Counted from the first letter of the stretch, positions 35,703-46,859 are shown. The stretch is 64,000 nt of DNA from Lentisphaera araneosa HTCC2155 (GCF_000170755.1 NZ_ABCK01000002.1:186001-250000); one strand, 5' to 3'. Program-made: numbers and translations. Notes: generated by a model not told the origin, from the sequence alone.

Positions 35703-38700
35703 ATGCTCAAAACAAAAACTTTCCTACTTCCTCTCTCACTCATTGTCGCAAGTGGCTGTGCCCTTGTGGGAAATGATTCAAAGGTGGAAAAGAAAATTGC
35801 TAAAGTCAATTTCAACAAAGATATTCGCCCCATCCTCTCCGATAAATGCTTTCATTGCCACGGGCCCGATGAAGAAGAACGCAAAGGTGATTTGCGTTTG
35901 GATATTCCCGATGGACCAGAAGGTGCATTCCGCGTCTTAGATGGCATTGCTTCCATTATTCCTGGCAACCCAGAAGAAAGTGAAGTTTTTTATCGTATCA
36001 GCACGGATGATAGCGATGATATCATGCCTCCCAAAAAATCGCATAAAGCGGCTTTAACTGCTGAAGAAATCGCTCTCTTTAAACGCTGGATCGAAGAGGG
36101 TGCAACTTGGTCCAAGCACTGGGCTTTTGAACCGATCAAAACCGTGAAAGTCCCTGAAGTTGATGATCAAGATAAAGTCGAAAATCCCATCGATAATTTT
36201 ATTCTTTCGCGTTTAGAGCAAGAAGGTTTAGAAGCGAGTGATGAAGCCTCGAAAGAAAAACTCATTCGCCGCCTCTCTTACGACCTCAATGGCCTTCCCC
36301 CAAGCCTCGAGGAAGTCAAAAATCTCCTCGAAGATGATTCCGATAATTCCTACGAAAAAGTTGTAGATAAATTCTTAGCCAAGCCCGCTTACGGCGAACG
36401 CATGGCATTGCCTTGGCTCGACATGGCTCGATACGGCGACTCATCCGTTTACCATGCCGATGGACCAAGAACCATGTGGCCTTGGCGCGACTGGGTGATT
36501 GATGCTTACAATAAAAACATGCCCTTCGATCAATTCTCTATCGAACAGATTGCCGGTGATCACTTGCCGAATGCGACAACGAATCAAAAAGTTGCCACAG
36601 CTTTTTTAAGAAATAACGGCACCACAGATGAAGGCGGTGCTTTCCCCGAAGAATACCGTGTGGAATACACGGTTGACCGCCTCAGCACCGTTTCTAAAAT
36701 CTGGTTGGGACTCACTACGGAATGTGCGCAATGCCACGACCACAAATACGACCCCATCACTCAGAAAGAGTTCTTTGAAATGTACGCTTTCTTTAACGTG
36801 GCTGCAGATAAAGGCATGCAATCCAGAAATGGTAACGCCGCACCGACGATCCCCATTCACGATAATCCTTATCAGAAGAAAATGATTGGCGAACTTCAGG
36901 CTAAGTTATCCACGGCAGATAAAAACATTGAGAAGTTCCATAAAGATCACCAAGCCGCCTTCAATCAATGGTTGGCGCAAAACTCAAATCAACTCAAAGC
37001 TGCTCCTGCAGGCTTGAAACACTTCTTCCCTTTAAGATCCCGCGAACAAGTCGATAATTTTGCCCAGTTGGCTTTTATGGAAGCGCCAAAAAATCATAAT
37101 ATTCGAGTCGTTAATGGCATTGATGAGAAAATTGACGGGAAGACGAAAAAACCTATCGCGAAAACTCAAGCCACTATTTTACGTCATGCCATGTATAACA
37201 GCATTCCGAAAATCTTTGATTCCAATCAAGCCTCAACACTTTCCTTCCACTTAAAGTACGCACCGCAAAAAGAAAAACATACCATTCTCGGTCAAGCGCA
37301 GCAACACAACGCCCAAGGTTTGGAACTCTATGTAAATGACAACAAACTCGGTTTTAGTTACGTAAGAATTCCCAATAAAGAACGGCTCTTTGTAGAAGCT
37401 GAGCAGGAGTTGCTGCACAATAAATGGCAGCACATCACCGTCACTTACGATGGTAGCCAAAAAGCCAGTGGCGTAAAAATGTATCTCAATGGGCAGTTAA
37501 TTAAACAAAAAACTATCCACGATAGCTTAAAGCCACAATTCACTAATAATCACCCCTTCATGATTGGTCGTCGCCACACAGGTAAGAACACTAATAATCC
37601 CATAACGCTCTTACAAATTTACGATCGCGCCCTCGCTCCAAATGAAATCGCTAACCTCGCTTCTTTGAGCTACAAAGACTTAGCTTTTGGAAAGAACGCC
37701 AATCCTAATTTCACCATGAATTTGAAGAATGCTTTTTACCAAAAAAATAAACTGAACTTCAAGCCGCTACTCACACAAAGACATGTGACGCTTAAGCCTT
37801 TGAATGATTTCAAAAACCTCAATGTCATGATCATGCAGGATCAGCCAAAAGCCCAGGCAAGAAAAACTTATATTCTCGATCGCGGCGCTTATGACCAACC
37901 GAAAAAGGATTTGGAGATCTTCCCTAATACGCCTAAAGCTCTCCCTACAATGAAGACAAACCATGGAAAAAACCGCCTCGGTTTTGCTCAGTGGATCATG
38001 GACAAAGACAATACCCTGACCGCACGTGTCACCGTCAACCGCTACTGGATGATGCTCTTTGGCAAAGGCCTCGTGAGTACCTCTTCAGATTTCGGTAACC
38101 AAGGTTCATGGCCCACTCACCCTGAGCTCCTCGATTGGCTCGCCACTGATTTCAGAGATAATGGCTGGAATGTTAAGCGTACCATCAAGCAGATTGTCAT
38201 GTCGAAAACCTACCGTCAAGACTCCGCTGTTACAGAAGAACTTCTCAAGCGTGATAGACAAAATAAGCTCTATGCTCGCGGTCCACGCTTCCGTTTAGCT
38301 GGCGAACACATTCGCGACTCAGCTCTACAAGTAGGCGGTTTGCTAAGTCCGCAAATCGGTGGCGAGTCGGTCAAACCCTATCAGCCTAGTGGCCTTTGGA
38401 ACGAAGTTTCGCTTCTCGGCAATGTTCGCTTTGTTCAAGACAAAGGAGAAAAGAATTATCGCAAGAGTATTTACACTTACTACAAGCGTTCCTCTCCCAT
38501 CCCCAACATGTCGACTTTTGATGCTCCCTCACGTGAAAAGTGCACCATTGAACGTTCAAGAACGAATACCCCCCTGCAGGCTTTAGTCACCCTCAATGAT
38601 CCGATCTTTGTTGAAGCCGCTCGCTTCTTTGCCGAAAGAATTATCAAAGAAGGCGGTAAAAACTTTGACGACAAAATTCACTACGCTTTCAAATCGTCTT

Positions 38701-38915
38701 TAGCCGTAGATGCCGAGCCCTACCAAGTGACTCACGTCAAAGCCTTCTATAAGAGACGCCTAGCAGAATTTCAAAAAGACCCAAAACTCGCTGATGCCCT
38801 CCTGAGCATCGGTGATAGCGAGCGAGATAAAACACTCGATCCTGCGGAACACGCAAGTTGGACTCTCATTGCTCAATTAGTATTAAATTTAGACGAAAAT
38901 CTCAATAAGGAATAA
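35703..38915 (+). CDS. PSCyt1-DUF1549-LamG-DUF1553 cytochrome-like protein
   Basis: The 1070-residue probable lipoprotein (ASGC at 16-19) has a planctomycete-type cytochrome domain with CFHCH (49-53) and [17 protein letters not shown]1549 covers ~160-370 ([36 protein letters not shown]) and holds a second CAQCH (341-345) in [14 protein letters not shown] LamG-like insert covers ~510-660 ([20 protein letters not shown]). DUF1553 covers ~745-1010 ([24 protein letters not shown]). It is followed five bases later by a DUF1501 gene, the standard PVC pairing, thought to act together in periplasmic carbohydrate metabolism. The precise reaction is not established. Confidence 0.92.
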   Translation: MLKTKTFLLPLSLIVASGCALVGNDSKVEKKIAKVNFNKDIRPILSDKCFHCHGPDEEERKGDLRLDIPDGPEGAFRVLDGIASIIPGNPEESEVFYRISTDDSDDIMPPKKSHKAALTAEEIALFKRWIEEGATWSKHWAFEPIKTVKVPEVDDQDKVENPIDNFILSRLEQEGLEASDEASKEKLIRRLSYDLNGLPPSLEEVKNLLEDDSDNSYEKVVDKFLAKPAYGERMALPWLDMARYGDSSVYHADGPRTMWPWRDWVIDAYNKNMPFDQFSIEQIAGDHLPNATTNQKVATAFLRNNGTTDEGGAFPEEYRVEYTVDRLSTVSKIWLGLTTECAQCHDHKYDPITQKEFFEMYAFFNVAADKGMQSRNGNAAPTIPIHDNPYQKKMIGELQAKLSTADKNIEKFHKDHQAAFNQWLAQNSNQLKAAPAGLKHFFPLRSREQVDNFAQLAFMEAPKNHNIRVVNGIDEKIDGKTKKPIAKTQATILRHAMYNSIPKIFDSNQASTLSFHLKYAPQKEKHTILGQAQQHNAQGLELYVNDNKLGFSYVRIPNKERLFVEAEQELLHNKWQHITVTYDGSQKASGVKMYLNGQLIKQKTIHDSLKPQFTNNHPFMIGRRHTGKNTNNPITLLQIYDRALAPNEIANLASLSYKDLAFGKNANPNFTMNLKNAFYQKNKLNFKPLLTQRHVTLKPLNDFKNLNVMIMQDQPKAQARKTYILDRGAYDQPKKDLEIFPNTPKALPTMKTNHGKNRLGFAQWIMDKDNTLTARVTVNRYWMMLFGKGLVSTSSDFGNQGSWPTHPELLDWLATDFRDNGWNVKRTIKQIVMSKTYRQDSAVTEELLKRDRQNKLYARGPRFRLAGEHIRDSALQVGGLLSPQIGGESVKPYQPSGLWNEVSLLGNVRFVQDKGEKNYRKSIYTYYKRSSPIPNMSTFDAPSREKCTIERSRTNTPLQALVTLNDPIFVEAARFFAERIIKEGGKNFDDKIHYAFKSSLAVDAEPYQVTHVKAFYKRRLAEFQKDPKLADALLSIGDSERDKTLDPAEHASWTLIAQLVLNLDENLNKE

Positions 38916-38920
38916 TCATT

Positions 38921-40345
38921 ATGAATTTACGTATGGATAGACGTCAAGCACTCAAAAGCGGTTTAGGACTTGGGGCCATGGCCTTAGGTGGTTTGCAAAA
39001 CAATCTTTTTGCGAGTGCAGACGGAGGCATCGGCCACGATTTTAGAACCAAAGTCCCCGCCAAAGCTAAGAGAGTCATTTACCTTTTCATGTCTGGTGGA
39101 CCTTCACATATGGATTCATTTGACTTTCACCCTGAAATGAGAAAACTCCATGGCACTGAGCTGCCTGATTCGGTGAGAAATGGTCAACGTATCACGGGTA
39201 TGACTAGCGGTCAAAAATCTTTCCCTTGTGTGGCTCCGATGCACGAATTCAAACGTCATGGCCAAATGGGAACATGGGTTTGCGAACACTTGCCTCACAC
39301 GGCAAAAATGGTGGATAAACTCACCATTGTAAAATCCATGCACACCGAAGCTGTGAACCACGACCCTGCGATCACCTATATCAACACTGGGAGTCAAATT
39401 GTCGGCCACCCGAGTTTAGGTGCCTGGCTCAGTTATGGTATTGGTAGCGAAAATCATAACCTCCCCTCTTATATCACCATGATTTCTAAGGGTGTGGGCA
39501 ATCCCCAAGCACTCTACTCCCGACTCTGGGGCAGCGGCATGCTCCCTTCAAAACACGCTGGTGTCAAATTCCGTAGCGGTAGCGAAGCCGTCTTGTATCT
39601 CGATAACCCAAAAGGTGTGAGCAGAAGATCTCGCCGTGACCTCTTAGATGTGCTCGGAGGATTCAACAAAAGTCATCACGAAAAGATGAGAGATCCCGAA
39701 ATTGATGCGCGCATCGCCCAATACGAAATGGCTTATCGCATGCAAACAGAAGTGCCCGACACACTCGATTTAAGCAAAGAATCAAAAGCGACACTCGATC
39801 TCTATGGCCCCGATGTTATGAAGCCGGGTAGCTTTGCCAATAACTGTATCAAAGCTCGTAAACTCAGTGAAAATGGCGTGCGCTTCATTCAGCTTTTCCA
39901 CCGTAACTGGGATCACCATAGCAACCTGCCAAAAAGTTTTAAAGGCCAATGTAAGCTCATTGATCAACCCTCCATGGGACTTTTAAAAGACTTGGAAAGT
40001 CGCGGTTTGCTCGAAGATACACTCGTGGTTTGGGGCGGTGAATTCGGTCGTACGATTTATTCACAAGGTCAACTGACAAAAAATAATCACGGTCGCGATC
40101 ACCATGGTCGTTGCTTCACCTACTGGATGGCCGGTGGCGGAGTCAAGCAAGGCTTTGAATATGGTAAGACAGATGAATACGCTTACAATATCGTAGAGAA
40201 CCCCGTTCACATCAATGACTTCAATGCCACTGTTCTTCACCTCTTAGGTATTGACCATGAGAAGTTCTCGATCAAACACCAAGGTTTAGACATGCGTTTA
40301 ACTGGTGTTGAACCACGTAAAGTCATCCACGATATCATTGCATAA
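38921..40345 (+). CDS. DUF1501 protein, Tat-exported
   Basis: The 474-residue protein starts with a twin-arginine signal ([19 protein letters not shown]). The DUF1501 family, related to alkaline phosphatase/sulfatase folds, is shown by [21 protein letters not shown] near the N-terminus, [15 protein letters not shown], and [16 protein letters not shown] with [19 protein letters not shown] near the C-terminus. It follows the DUF1549/1553 gene by five bases, so the two form an operon. Tat export fits folding with a cofactor or metal in the cytoplasm. Confidence 0.93.
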   Translation: MNLRMDRRQALKSGLGLGAMALGGLQNNLFASADGGIGHDFRTKVPAKAKRVIYLFMSGGPSHMDSFDFHPEMRKLHGTELPDSVRNGQRITGMTSGQKSFPCVAPMHEFKRHGQMGTWVCEHLPHTAKMVDKLTIVKSMHTEAVNHDPAITYINTGSQIVGHPSLGAWLSYGIGSENHNLPSYITMISKGVGNPQALYSRLWGSGMLPSKHAGVKFRSGSEAVLYLDNPKGVSRRSRRDLLDVLGGFNKSHHEKMRDPEIDARIAQYEMAYRMQTEVPDTLDLSKESKATLDLYGPDVMKPGSFANNCIKARKLSENGVRFIQLFHRNWDHHSNLPKSFKGQCKLIDQPSMGLLKDLESRGLLEDTLVVWGGEFGRTIYSQGQLTKNNHGRDHHGRCFTYWMAGGGVKQGFEYGKTDEYAYNIVENPVHINDFNATVLHLLGIDHEKFSIKHQGLDMRLTGVEPRKVIHDIIA

Positions 40346-40611
40346 TTAACTTTAAAAAATCAATTTAATTTACAATAATATTTTCGAGTAGCATATTTAT
40401 TAGGATACTTATACGACCTACTAAATTTTGTGAGAATCCTCACACTAAAAGTGTACTTAATTTGTTACTTTTTTGTTATAATCGAAGCCCTAACCGACCT
40501 AGAAATTAAAATAAATTATTATTAATTAACAACTTAGAATAGTTGATAACATTAAGGCTCAATGATTGCTGCTTAAATTTGTTAAATCTGTTGAAATTAA
40601 GGTGATTTATA
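40346..40611. promoter_or_regulatory. Upstream region of the DUF4114 gene with inverted repeat
   Basis: A perfect inverted repeat TGTGAG-AATC-CTCACA (40429-40444) lies in AT-rich DNA, and TATAAT occurs at 40477-40482 without a good -35 box. The inverted repeat could be an operator or the end hairpin of the preceding operon. Confidence 0.3.
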
Positions 40612-41469
40612 ATGATTTACAAAAACATTCTACAAAAAATAACATTTATTTATGTGATTTTATTAACTTTATCCGGCTTTTCCGAAGGTACCATTTCTCC
40701 TGTGCAATCGTTAGATCGTCCAATGGACTTGGATATTGTAAGTCCCGTTTATCAATATGCTTCCGATGAACGCTCCACAGACTTTTATAACAATTACCTT
40801 CCCGAAGTTCTAGATATAGTTAATCAAAATCTTGCAGAAAACATCTCACTTACAAGTGAAACTGTGAGTAGCTTATCAGTCGACCCTAGTAAATTGACAT
40901 TTACACAAGATTATGACGCGAGAGTGTATTTTGTTAAAGATGGTGCTGGTTATCATAATTCTTTAGGCTTTAATCCCGATGGCGTTGGAGTTGATGAAGG
41001 GACCCCACAACTAGTTTTTCCTGATGCAAGCTATCATCGAAAGTTGCAATATTGGAATGAAGAACAACCTCTAAGAATTGGTGATTACGTAGAATTAGGA
41101 ACTATTTCGGCAGGAACAACTTTAGACTTCTTTGTGATCCCCGATGGAGCTGACGGAGGTACAAATAGAGGTTTCACTCCATTTACCACAGTGACTGAAA
41201 TGAACCCCGATGGGATCCAGCATGCAATCAGCTTTGCTATCGAGGATTCACCATACATAATAATGGGCTTTGAGGATATTTATAATGGTGGTGACCAAGA
41301 TTATAATGATTTATTATTTGTTGTAGATATAGGACAAAATGCAGTACAAAATGTCATTGATAACTCGGCTTTAGTACCTGAGCCTGAGGAAATTTTGATT
41401 CTTATTATTTTTTCTATGTTTCTTATTAAATATTTAAAAGTTAATCAGTTTTCACTAAACCTTAGCTAA
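40612..41469 (+). CDS. Secreted DUF4114 protein with PEP-CTERM-like tail
   Basis: The 285-residue protein has an N-terminal hydrophobic signal (~8-25). The C-terminal half has DFFVIPDGADGG and IIMGFEDIYNGGDQDYNDLLFVVD, the signature of DUF4114, an acidic beta domain of extracellular proteins. It ends with VPEPEEILILIIFSMFLIKYLK: a PEP motif, a hydrophobic helix and basic residues, the layout of PEP-CTERM sorting signals recognised by an exosortase. Codon use is more AT-rich than in neighbouring enzyme genes. The next gene has a similar tail. An exopolysaccharide-associated surface role is inferred. Confidence 0.78.
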   Translation: MIYKNILQKITFIYVILLTLSGFSEGTISPVQSLDRPMDLDIVSPVYQYASDERSTDFYNNYLPEVLDIVNQNLAENISLTSETVSSLSVDPSKLTFTQDYDARVYFVKDGAGYHNSLGFNPDGVGVDEGTPQLVFPDASYHRKLQYWNEEQPLRIGDYVELGTISAGTTLDFFVIPDGADGGTNRGFTPFTTVTEMNPDGIQHAISFAIEDSPYIIMGFEDIYNGGDQDYNDLLFVVDIGQNAVQNVIDNSALVPEPEEILILIIFSMFLIKYLKVNQFSLNLS

Positions 41470-41542
41470 TAATGAATCCATAATTTAAATCATTAAAACT
41501 TAATAATAATTAAATATATAAAAAACTTATAATGAGACACAC

Positions 41543-42355
41543 ATGAAAGTTAATAGAATGACAGGAAGCAAATTATTAATTCTTATATTTATAAGTAGTT
41601 TGCAGTATATATACGCAGATCCATTAAAGTTATCCCTCGACTTCACCAATTATATCGATGGCACACAACCTGATCAATTAATTTCAAATACAGGTACTGC
41701 TTTCGACGGATTAAAATTAGGTATGGTGTATCTAGATGTTGTCAATACTTCACCATATAGTATTGATGCTGTATTATCAAGCACTTCAAGCTATGTAGGA
41801 AATTACAACCGAAATGGCGCAGTTGGTTCAGACATCCAAATTAACCAGGCTATCAACCAGTTGAGTACATACAACTTATCTTTCTATGAATCTGGAACTA
41901 CAAATTTATTCGACTTTGAAAGTCTACCTGATGATATTAATTATAGTTTATCGCTGTATGATATTGATGGTTCAATAAGAAACGGTGTCAGAACTGAAAC
42001 TATTGAATTTCTCACTGATGGTGAATTTCAATTGACTACTACTACAACTGTTGATCAAATCGGAGATACACTCTTTACTAATCAACAAGTCGGTAATGTT
42101 CCAAATCCTCTAGAAGGCGCAACTGACCTTACTGCCCAACAAGAGGATGCAAGTGTTATAGCTAATTTTACTAACCAAAACTCGATAGACTTTATAGCTA
42201 CCACTGGAGGAGTAGGCGGAAATAGAAATATATTTATCGATGGTGGTGATTTTGTAGAATTTGATAATGCAACCGTAGCTCCTGGGGCTCCAACTCCTCC
42301 CTTCTTTGCTTTAGTAATTTTTATGATGATTTCTGCATTAAAATCCCGAATTTAA
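41543..42355 (+). CDS. Secreted surface protein with PEP-CTERM-like tail, unknown function
   Basis: The 270-residue protein has a signal peptide (~1-25, ending YIYA). The mature part is rich in Asn, Ser, Thr and Asp, as in PEP-CTERM surface proteins. It contains FDFESLPDDINYSLSLYDID and a DGGDFVEFDN segment, and ends APTPPFFALVIFMMISALKSRI, a Pro-containing turn, hydrophobic helix and basic tail. It lies 73 bp after the DUF4114 gene and is also AT-rich, so the two may have arrived together. No family is assigned. Confidence 0.68.
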   Translation: MKVNRMTGSKLLILIFISSLQYIYADPLKLSLDFTNYIDGTQPDQLISNTGTAFDGLKLGMVYLDVVNTSPYSIDAVLSSTSSYVGNYNRNGAVGSDIQINQAINQLSTYNLSFYESGTTNLFDFESLPDDINYSLSLYDIDGSIRNGVRTETIEFLTDGEFQLTTTTTVDQIGDTLFTNQQVGNVPNPLEGATDLTAQQEDASVIANFTNQNSIDFIATTGGVGGNRNIFIDGGDFVEFDNATVAPGAPTPPFFALVIFMMISALKSRI

Positions 42356-42588
42356 TGTAATTAAGGCTGAAAATTAAAGGCGCCAAGGGCACATAGCATA
42401 ACTCAGCCTATAATTTCAACCATAGGACCTGAGTTCTCATGCTCATTCCCTTCTGAAGGAACGGCGCATAAATCATAATGCATCCGTAACTATATATGCC
42501 TCGCCTCCCTCGTGAGCAAATCTCGCATAAAACATCTTGATCCGTCCCCTCATCCCACTCTTGTGCTCATTCTTACGCTATTTTATCG

Positions 42589-42608
42589 GTGATTTTGTCG
42601 CAAATCAC
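42589..42608 (+). promoter_or_regulatory. Palindrome upstream of the sulfatase promoter motif
   Basis: GTGATTT, six bases, then AAATCAC, a perfect 7-bp inverted repeat ten bases before the promoter-like motif. It could be an operator. The rest of 42356-42670 shows only a degenerate copy of the CATAACTCAGCCTA repeat. Confidence 0.35.
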
Positions 42609-42617
42609 ACAAGGATC

Positions 42618-42648
42618 TTGTTTCATTCGTAAAAGCAAATTGTTTATT
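42618..42648 (+). promoter_or_regulatory. ECF-type promoter-like motif before the 42671 sulfatase
   Basis: TTGTTTCA, 15 bases, then TGTTTATT, ending 22 bp before the start codon. Confidence 0.5.
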
Positions 42649-42670
42649 ACTCAAAACAAATGGACCCTTT

Positions 42671-44515
42671 ATGAAATCACCTCTTTTATTCTCTTTACTT
42701 ATTTCCTTGTCTTTTGCGATCTTCGCAAATGAACGCCCCAAGCCCAATGTCTTACTCATTTTTACTGATGACCTCGGTTGGCAAGACGTCAAATGTTACG
42801 ATATTGACGAACCTTCCGCTCACGAAACCCCCAATCTCGATCGACTCGCTAGTGAAGGGGTCATGTTCTGGCAAGCCTATTCCCCTGCGCCAACCTGTGC
42901 GCCTTCTCGCGGTGCTGTTTTAGCGGGCAAGCACCCTGTTCGTCTCAAACGTCCTCACGTCGTTGGCGGAGCACCCCCCGTCCCCAATCACGAAAGAGGC
43001 TGGTCAATGATTGCCCCTTGGTATCGCGGACGTCTCCCGATCTCCGAAACTATTCTTCCCGAAGTCCTCAAAACAAATGGCTACTACACGGGTCATGTGG
43101 GCAAATGGCATATCGCCATTGACCATCACGCCTACCCTCAGCCCATCGATCACGGCTTCGATTTCACTCGATCTTCCCGTGGAGCGACTGGTGGTGGACG
43201 CAAAGATCGCCTCAGTGATTTTGCCACCAAAGACAAAAATGATCCCTACCGCCTCGATGATAATGATTTCCCCTTCCATCAAAACAACGAAGATGCCTTA
43301 ACTTTCATCAAAGAGAATAAAGACAAGCCTTTCTTCCTCTACTACGCGACTTGGCTCGTTCACACACCCATTCACACACGCAGCCGCCCGCTCTTAGAAA
43401 AATACTGCAAAAAACTTGGTATTGATTTCCCTACTGACCCCAAAGGTTGGGATACACCTGGACAAAACAACCCCTATTACGCTGCCATGGTCGAGATGCT
43501 CGATTATTACGTCGGCCAAATTTTCACTTACCTCAAAGAAACTGATGATCCCCGCTGGCCTGGTCACAAACTCATTGAAAATACCTACATCATTTTCACT
43601 TCCGATAATGGTGGTATGGAAGGTCACCCCGGTGAAGTTATCACTGACAATTACCCCCTCGACAAAGGGAAAATCAACGCCCAAGAAGGTGGCATTCGCG
43701 TTCCTCTCATCATTACTGGCCCCGGCATACCCACCAATGTAAAAACAGATGTGCTCGCCAATGGCATGGACTTCTTTCCCACGATCCTTGAATGGACGGG
43801 AACTGCGAAACCCGCAAACTTAGAATTCGATGGTTCCGATATCTCTGCGCTGCTCGCAAAAGATCCCAATGATCCTACACTCGTAAAAGATCCAAAGGGT
43901 GGCGTTCGCAACTCCATGATGCATCACTTCCCCAATAGTGCGTCCATGCACTCAACCTTACGTATTGACGGTTGGAAAATCATTCGCAATTACATGCCGA
44001 GTAAACCCAAGCTCGAACTCTATCAGCTCTATGATGATAAGGGTCAACGCGTCGACATCGAAGAAAGTAAAAACTTAGCGTCAAAATTCCCCGAAAAAGC
44101 TAAAGAAATGAATCGTTTGCTCCAAGAAAGACTCGATGAAATGGATGCCGATTATCCCCATAAAAACCCCTACTCACACCATTTCAAAGGCCAGGCAAAA
44201 ACAAGCCCTCTCGTTCTTAGCAATACAAGATCCGGCTCACGAGTTACTCTTAACTACAAAAACCGTGGGAACTCAATTAAAAAAGCCTACCTCATGTACA
44301 CCCTCAATGGTGCGCAAAATTCCGAAGAGTGGTACCGCATGGATGCCACAGTCAAAGGCAAATCAATCACAGCCAAGCTCCCCAAGGGCACCACCCATTA
44401 CATCTTCAACCTCATCGATGATCAGGACTTTCTCGTTTCCTACCCACGCATGGGCCAGCTCGGTCAATTCAAAAAGCGTGGCCAATACTCCGAAAAAGCT
44501 CTCCCAGTGAAATAA
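42671..44515 (+). CDS. Secreted sulfatase (formylglycine-dependent)
   Basis: The 614-residue protein has a signal peptide (~1-19). The S1-type sulfatase N-terminus is PNVLLIFTDDLGWQDV, with metal-binding Asp pair, and CAPSR (76-80) is the Cys-type site converted to formylglycine. Also seen are GHVGKWH, the metal-site FTSDNGG and the C-terminal LYDDKGQRVDIEES region. A beta-rich extension of ~110 residues follows. It removes sulfate esters from carbohydrates in the periplasm or outside and needs a formylglycine-generating enzyme, not in this window. The 63472 sulfatase is close to it (shared GWQDVKCYDI start). Confidence 0.95.
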   Translation: MKSPLLFSLLISLSFAIFANERPKPNVLLIFTDDLGWQDVKCYDIDEPSAHETPNLDRLASEGVMFWQAYSPAPTCAPSRGAVLAGKHPVRLKRPHVVGGAPPVPNHERGWSMIAPWYRGRLPISETILPEVLKTNGYYTGHVGKWHIAIDHHAYPQPIDHGFDFTRSSRGATGGGRKDRLSDFATKDKNDPYRLDDNDFPFHQNNEDALTFIKENKDKPFFLYYATWLVHTPIHTRSRPLLEKYCKKLGIDFPTDPKGWDTPGQNNPYYAAMVEMLDYYVGQIFTYLKETDDPRWPGHKLIENTYIIFTSDNGGMEGHPGEVITDNYPLDKGKINAQEGGIRVPLIITGPGIPTNVKTDVLANGMDFFPTILEWTGTAKPANLEFDGSDISALLAKDPNDPTLVKDPKGGVRNSMMHHFPNSASMHSTLRIDGWKIIRNYMPSKPKLELYQLYDDKGQRVDIEESKNLASKFPEKAKEMNRLLQERLDEMDADYPHKNPYSHHFKGQAKTSPLVLSNTRSGSRVTLNYKNRGNSIKKAYLMYTLNGAQNSEEWYRMDATVKGKSITAKLPKGTTHYIFNLIDDQDFLVSYPRMGQLGQFKKRGQYSEKALPVK

Positions 44516-44586
44516 AGATTGCTGTACTTGCAGATCGTTCGCAGGCTCACTACAAGACCGCGCTACGCTACAAGATTAATAATAAA

Positions 44587-44878
44587 GTGCCGAAGGTACG
44601 GCATAACTCAGCCTAGTACACCAGTGCTAGGTAAATAGATCAACATAAATCGAGTGCCGAAGGTACGGCATAACTCAGCCTAGTACGCCAGTGCTAGGTA
44701 AATAGATCAACATAAATCGAGTGCCGAAGGTACGGCATAACTCAGCCTAGTACGCCAGTGCTAGGTAAATAGATCAACATAAATCGAGTGCCGAAGGTAC
44801 GGCATAACTCAGCCTAGTACGCCAGTGCTAGGTAAATAGATCAACATAAATCGAGTGCCGAAGGTACGGCATAACTTA
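44587..44878 (+). repeat. Tandem 67-bp repeat, four full units plus a partial
   Basis: Units start at 44587, 44654, 44721, 44788 and 44855 with an exact 67-bp period. Each contains GTGCCGAAGGTACGGCATAA and CTCAGCCTAGTACGCCAGTG. Only the first unit shows a base change (ACACC for ACGCC), so the array is recent. Single relatives lie near 53968-54055. The array leads directly into the family R fragment that carries intron copy 2. Confidence 0.92.
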
Positions 44879-44950
44879 GCCAAGGGCGCCAGCCTTGGGA
44901 GATGGAATAACACAATTAAAATTGAATGCCAAGGGCATGGCATAGGGCTT

Positions 44951-46859
44951 ATAAGGGTAGGGAAGACTCCTTGCGGAGTCTCCCCTCCTTCCGAACCGTA
45001 CGTGCGGTTCTCCCGCATACGGCTCTCCAGTCAGTGCTTACTCCGAAGAGACTGAAATTCCAGTTTCCAGGCTTCTTCCAGTGAAAAGAAGCCTAGATCT
45101 GTAAAGTAGGCTTTATTGTATTTACGAGTATCAATCATGCGATGAGAACCTTTCTTGCGATTATATTTGGCTATAATACTGCGCAGTCTTCTGCGTGTAA
45201 ATTCATCTATACCTCGCATTGCATACACAGTGGAGTGCTTGAAGTATTGATACCATCCGAGAAGATTTGGCCGAAGGTAAGCAATTATGTCCTCTATTGA
45301 GTCCTTATTGCTTCTCCTCGTTTTCTTGCGTATGGCATCTTTGCATTTCTTCAGGCTCTGCTTCCTTGGCCAACGTTTAATGCGATGTGTATTTCGCGTT
45401 CTCTCGAAATGGTATCCGAGAAACTCGAAGTACTCGCACTTCTCTGTCATGTCGGCAATTCGCGTTTTTTCTGGATGAAGTTTCAGCCCATTGGCTTTCA
45501 TCCACCTTCGCGTTTTGCGCAATGCCCTTTTGGCTGATTCTTTACTTTTACACATGATCAGGAAATCGTCTGCATAGCGCACTATCTCGAATCCAGCCTC
45601 GGTCATCTTGTGATCAAAGAGATCAAGATAGATATTTGCTAACAGAGGACTGATAATTCCTCCCTGCGGTGTACCTTCTTCAGGTTCCCAATGTTTGAGA
45701 CCATCAAAGATATTGGCTTTGAGGAATTGTTCGATCAGATCAAGAATTTTACCATCAATGATCTTTTCCTTGACTCGACTCATGAGTTTCTCATGTGGTA
45801 TAGTATCGAAGTAGCTTTGGATGTCGGCATCCATAACATAGAGATAGCCCTGCTTTAACAATTCATTCACTCGTCTAAGTGCATCCTTGCAACCCAGCTT
45901 TGGACGAAATCCAAAACTGTAGGGCGAGAAGTCGATATCGAATATCGGCTCTATCACATGTTTCAGAGCTGTTTGAACTACTCGATCACGCACTGTGGGT
46001 ATTCCCAAAGGTCTGGTCTTTCGACCATCACCTTTTGGGATTTCCACTCGGCGCACTGCACTGGGATCATACCTTCCATCTTGCAGTTCTTCGAGAAGCT
46101 TAGCATTATTATACTCCAGCTCTGATTCGTAGCGCTCGATTGATACCATGTCCACTCCATGTTTGCCCTTATTTGAACACACTTTCTCCCAAGCCTCCAT
46201 AATATTATTCTTACGCATCAGCTTATCTGATAAGCTGTACCACTTGCCTCTTTCAACTCCTCTATGAAGAGTTTTCAGCATCTGATCCGTCCAGACAGAA
46301 GGTGACGCCCACGCTTGTATTTCAACAAAGCGTTCATCTCGTCGTAATATTTGTTTAGCCATTTCTGACATTCTTATATTCCTTCTATTCTTTTCTTCTC
46401 AGTTTCACCTTCCTGCCCCCCTTTGCTCCAGTGACTTTCACCACCTTCATCGCTACTATGAGGGCTCTGACTCCTGCGTGGCGGATTAATCCGTACTGCC
46501 CACACAGGTCTCCCTACTTGATCCACAACACCTTCACACCATTCCGTCACCAAACACCTGTCAGCGTCTATACACCGCTTTTCTTTCCGCCTTTCTTCAG
46601 CGTGTATAACTTGAGCAGTTGGCTTACTTCGCCCTCAGGCTACGCAGCTCTTCCTCCCGCTCTCTGGTCTTCGCCATGATATAGCAGGCTCGACACCCTG
46701 ACCGGCCGAAACGCGTTCGTCATCCTACGGACTGATATTTCGTCTAGGCCCTACTACCCACCCCGTTTCACAACGACGCAGTTGACTTCGACTACAGGGC
46801 TGACGGTCAACCCTGACGAGGTCTTTCACCTCGCTGTTGTTGTGTACGCATAGGCGTAC
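44951..46859 (-). mobile_element. Group II intron, copy 2
   Basis: Near-identical to 24599-26507. Domain V lies at 44993-45025. Flanks are GGCTTAT on the low side and ACCGTACCCTGGGCAC on the high side. Joined, they restore the uninterrupted sequence seen at 26695-26720, so the intron sits in a copy of the family R repeat. The boundary caveat is as for copy 1. Confidence 0.85.
45031..46371 (-). CDS. ltrA: Group II intron reverse transcriptase/maturase
   Basis: The 446-residue protein is identical to the product at 24679-26019; the one base difference I noticed in the gene (45076) is silent. RT blocks with YADD and the maturase domain are intact, with no HNH domain. Two intact identical copies mean that the element has moved recently and is probably still active. 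Because both proteins are the same, either copy can serve both introns. Confidence 0.95.
   Translation of the reverse strand: MSEMAKQILRRDERFVEIQAWASPSVWTDQMLKTLHRGVERGKWYSLSDKLMRKNNIMEAWEKVCSNKGKHGVDMVSIERYESELEYNNAKLLEELQDGRYDPSAVRRVEIPKGDGRKTRPLGIPTVRDRVVQTALKHVIEPIFDIDFSPYSFGFRPKLGCKDALRRVNELLKQGYLYVMDADIQSYFDTIPHEKLMSRVKEKIIDGKILDLIEQFLKANIFDGLKHWEPEEGTPQGGIISPLLANIYLDLFDHKMTEAGFEIVRYADDFLIMCKSKESAKRALRKTRRWMKANGLKLHPEKTRIADMTEKCEYFEFLGYHFERTRNTHRIKRWPRKQSLKKCKDAIRKKTRRSNKDSIEDIIAYLRPNLLGWYQYFKHSTVYAMRGIDEFTRRRLRSIIAKYNRKKGSHRMIDTRKYNKAYFTDLGFFSLEEAWKLEFQSLRSKH

Noticed and set aside
40477..40482. TATAAT as a sigma-70 promoter for the DUF4114 gene
   Set aside because: No -35 box at a suitable distance; in AT-rich DNA this hexamer is expected by chance.
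44587..44878. Possible CRISPR array
   Set aside because: The 67-bp units are contiguous and identical along their length, with no variable spacers and no cas genes.
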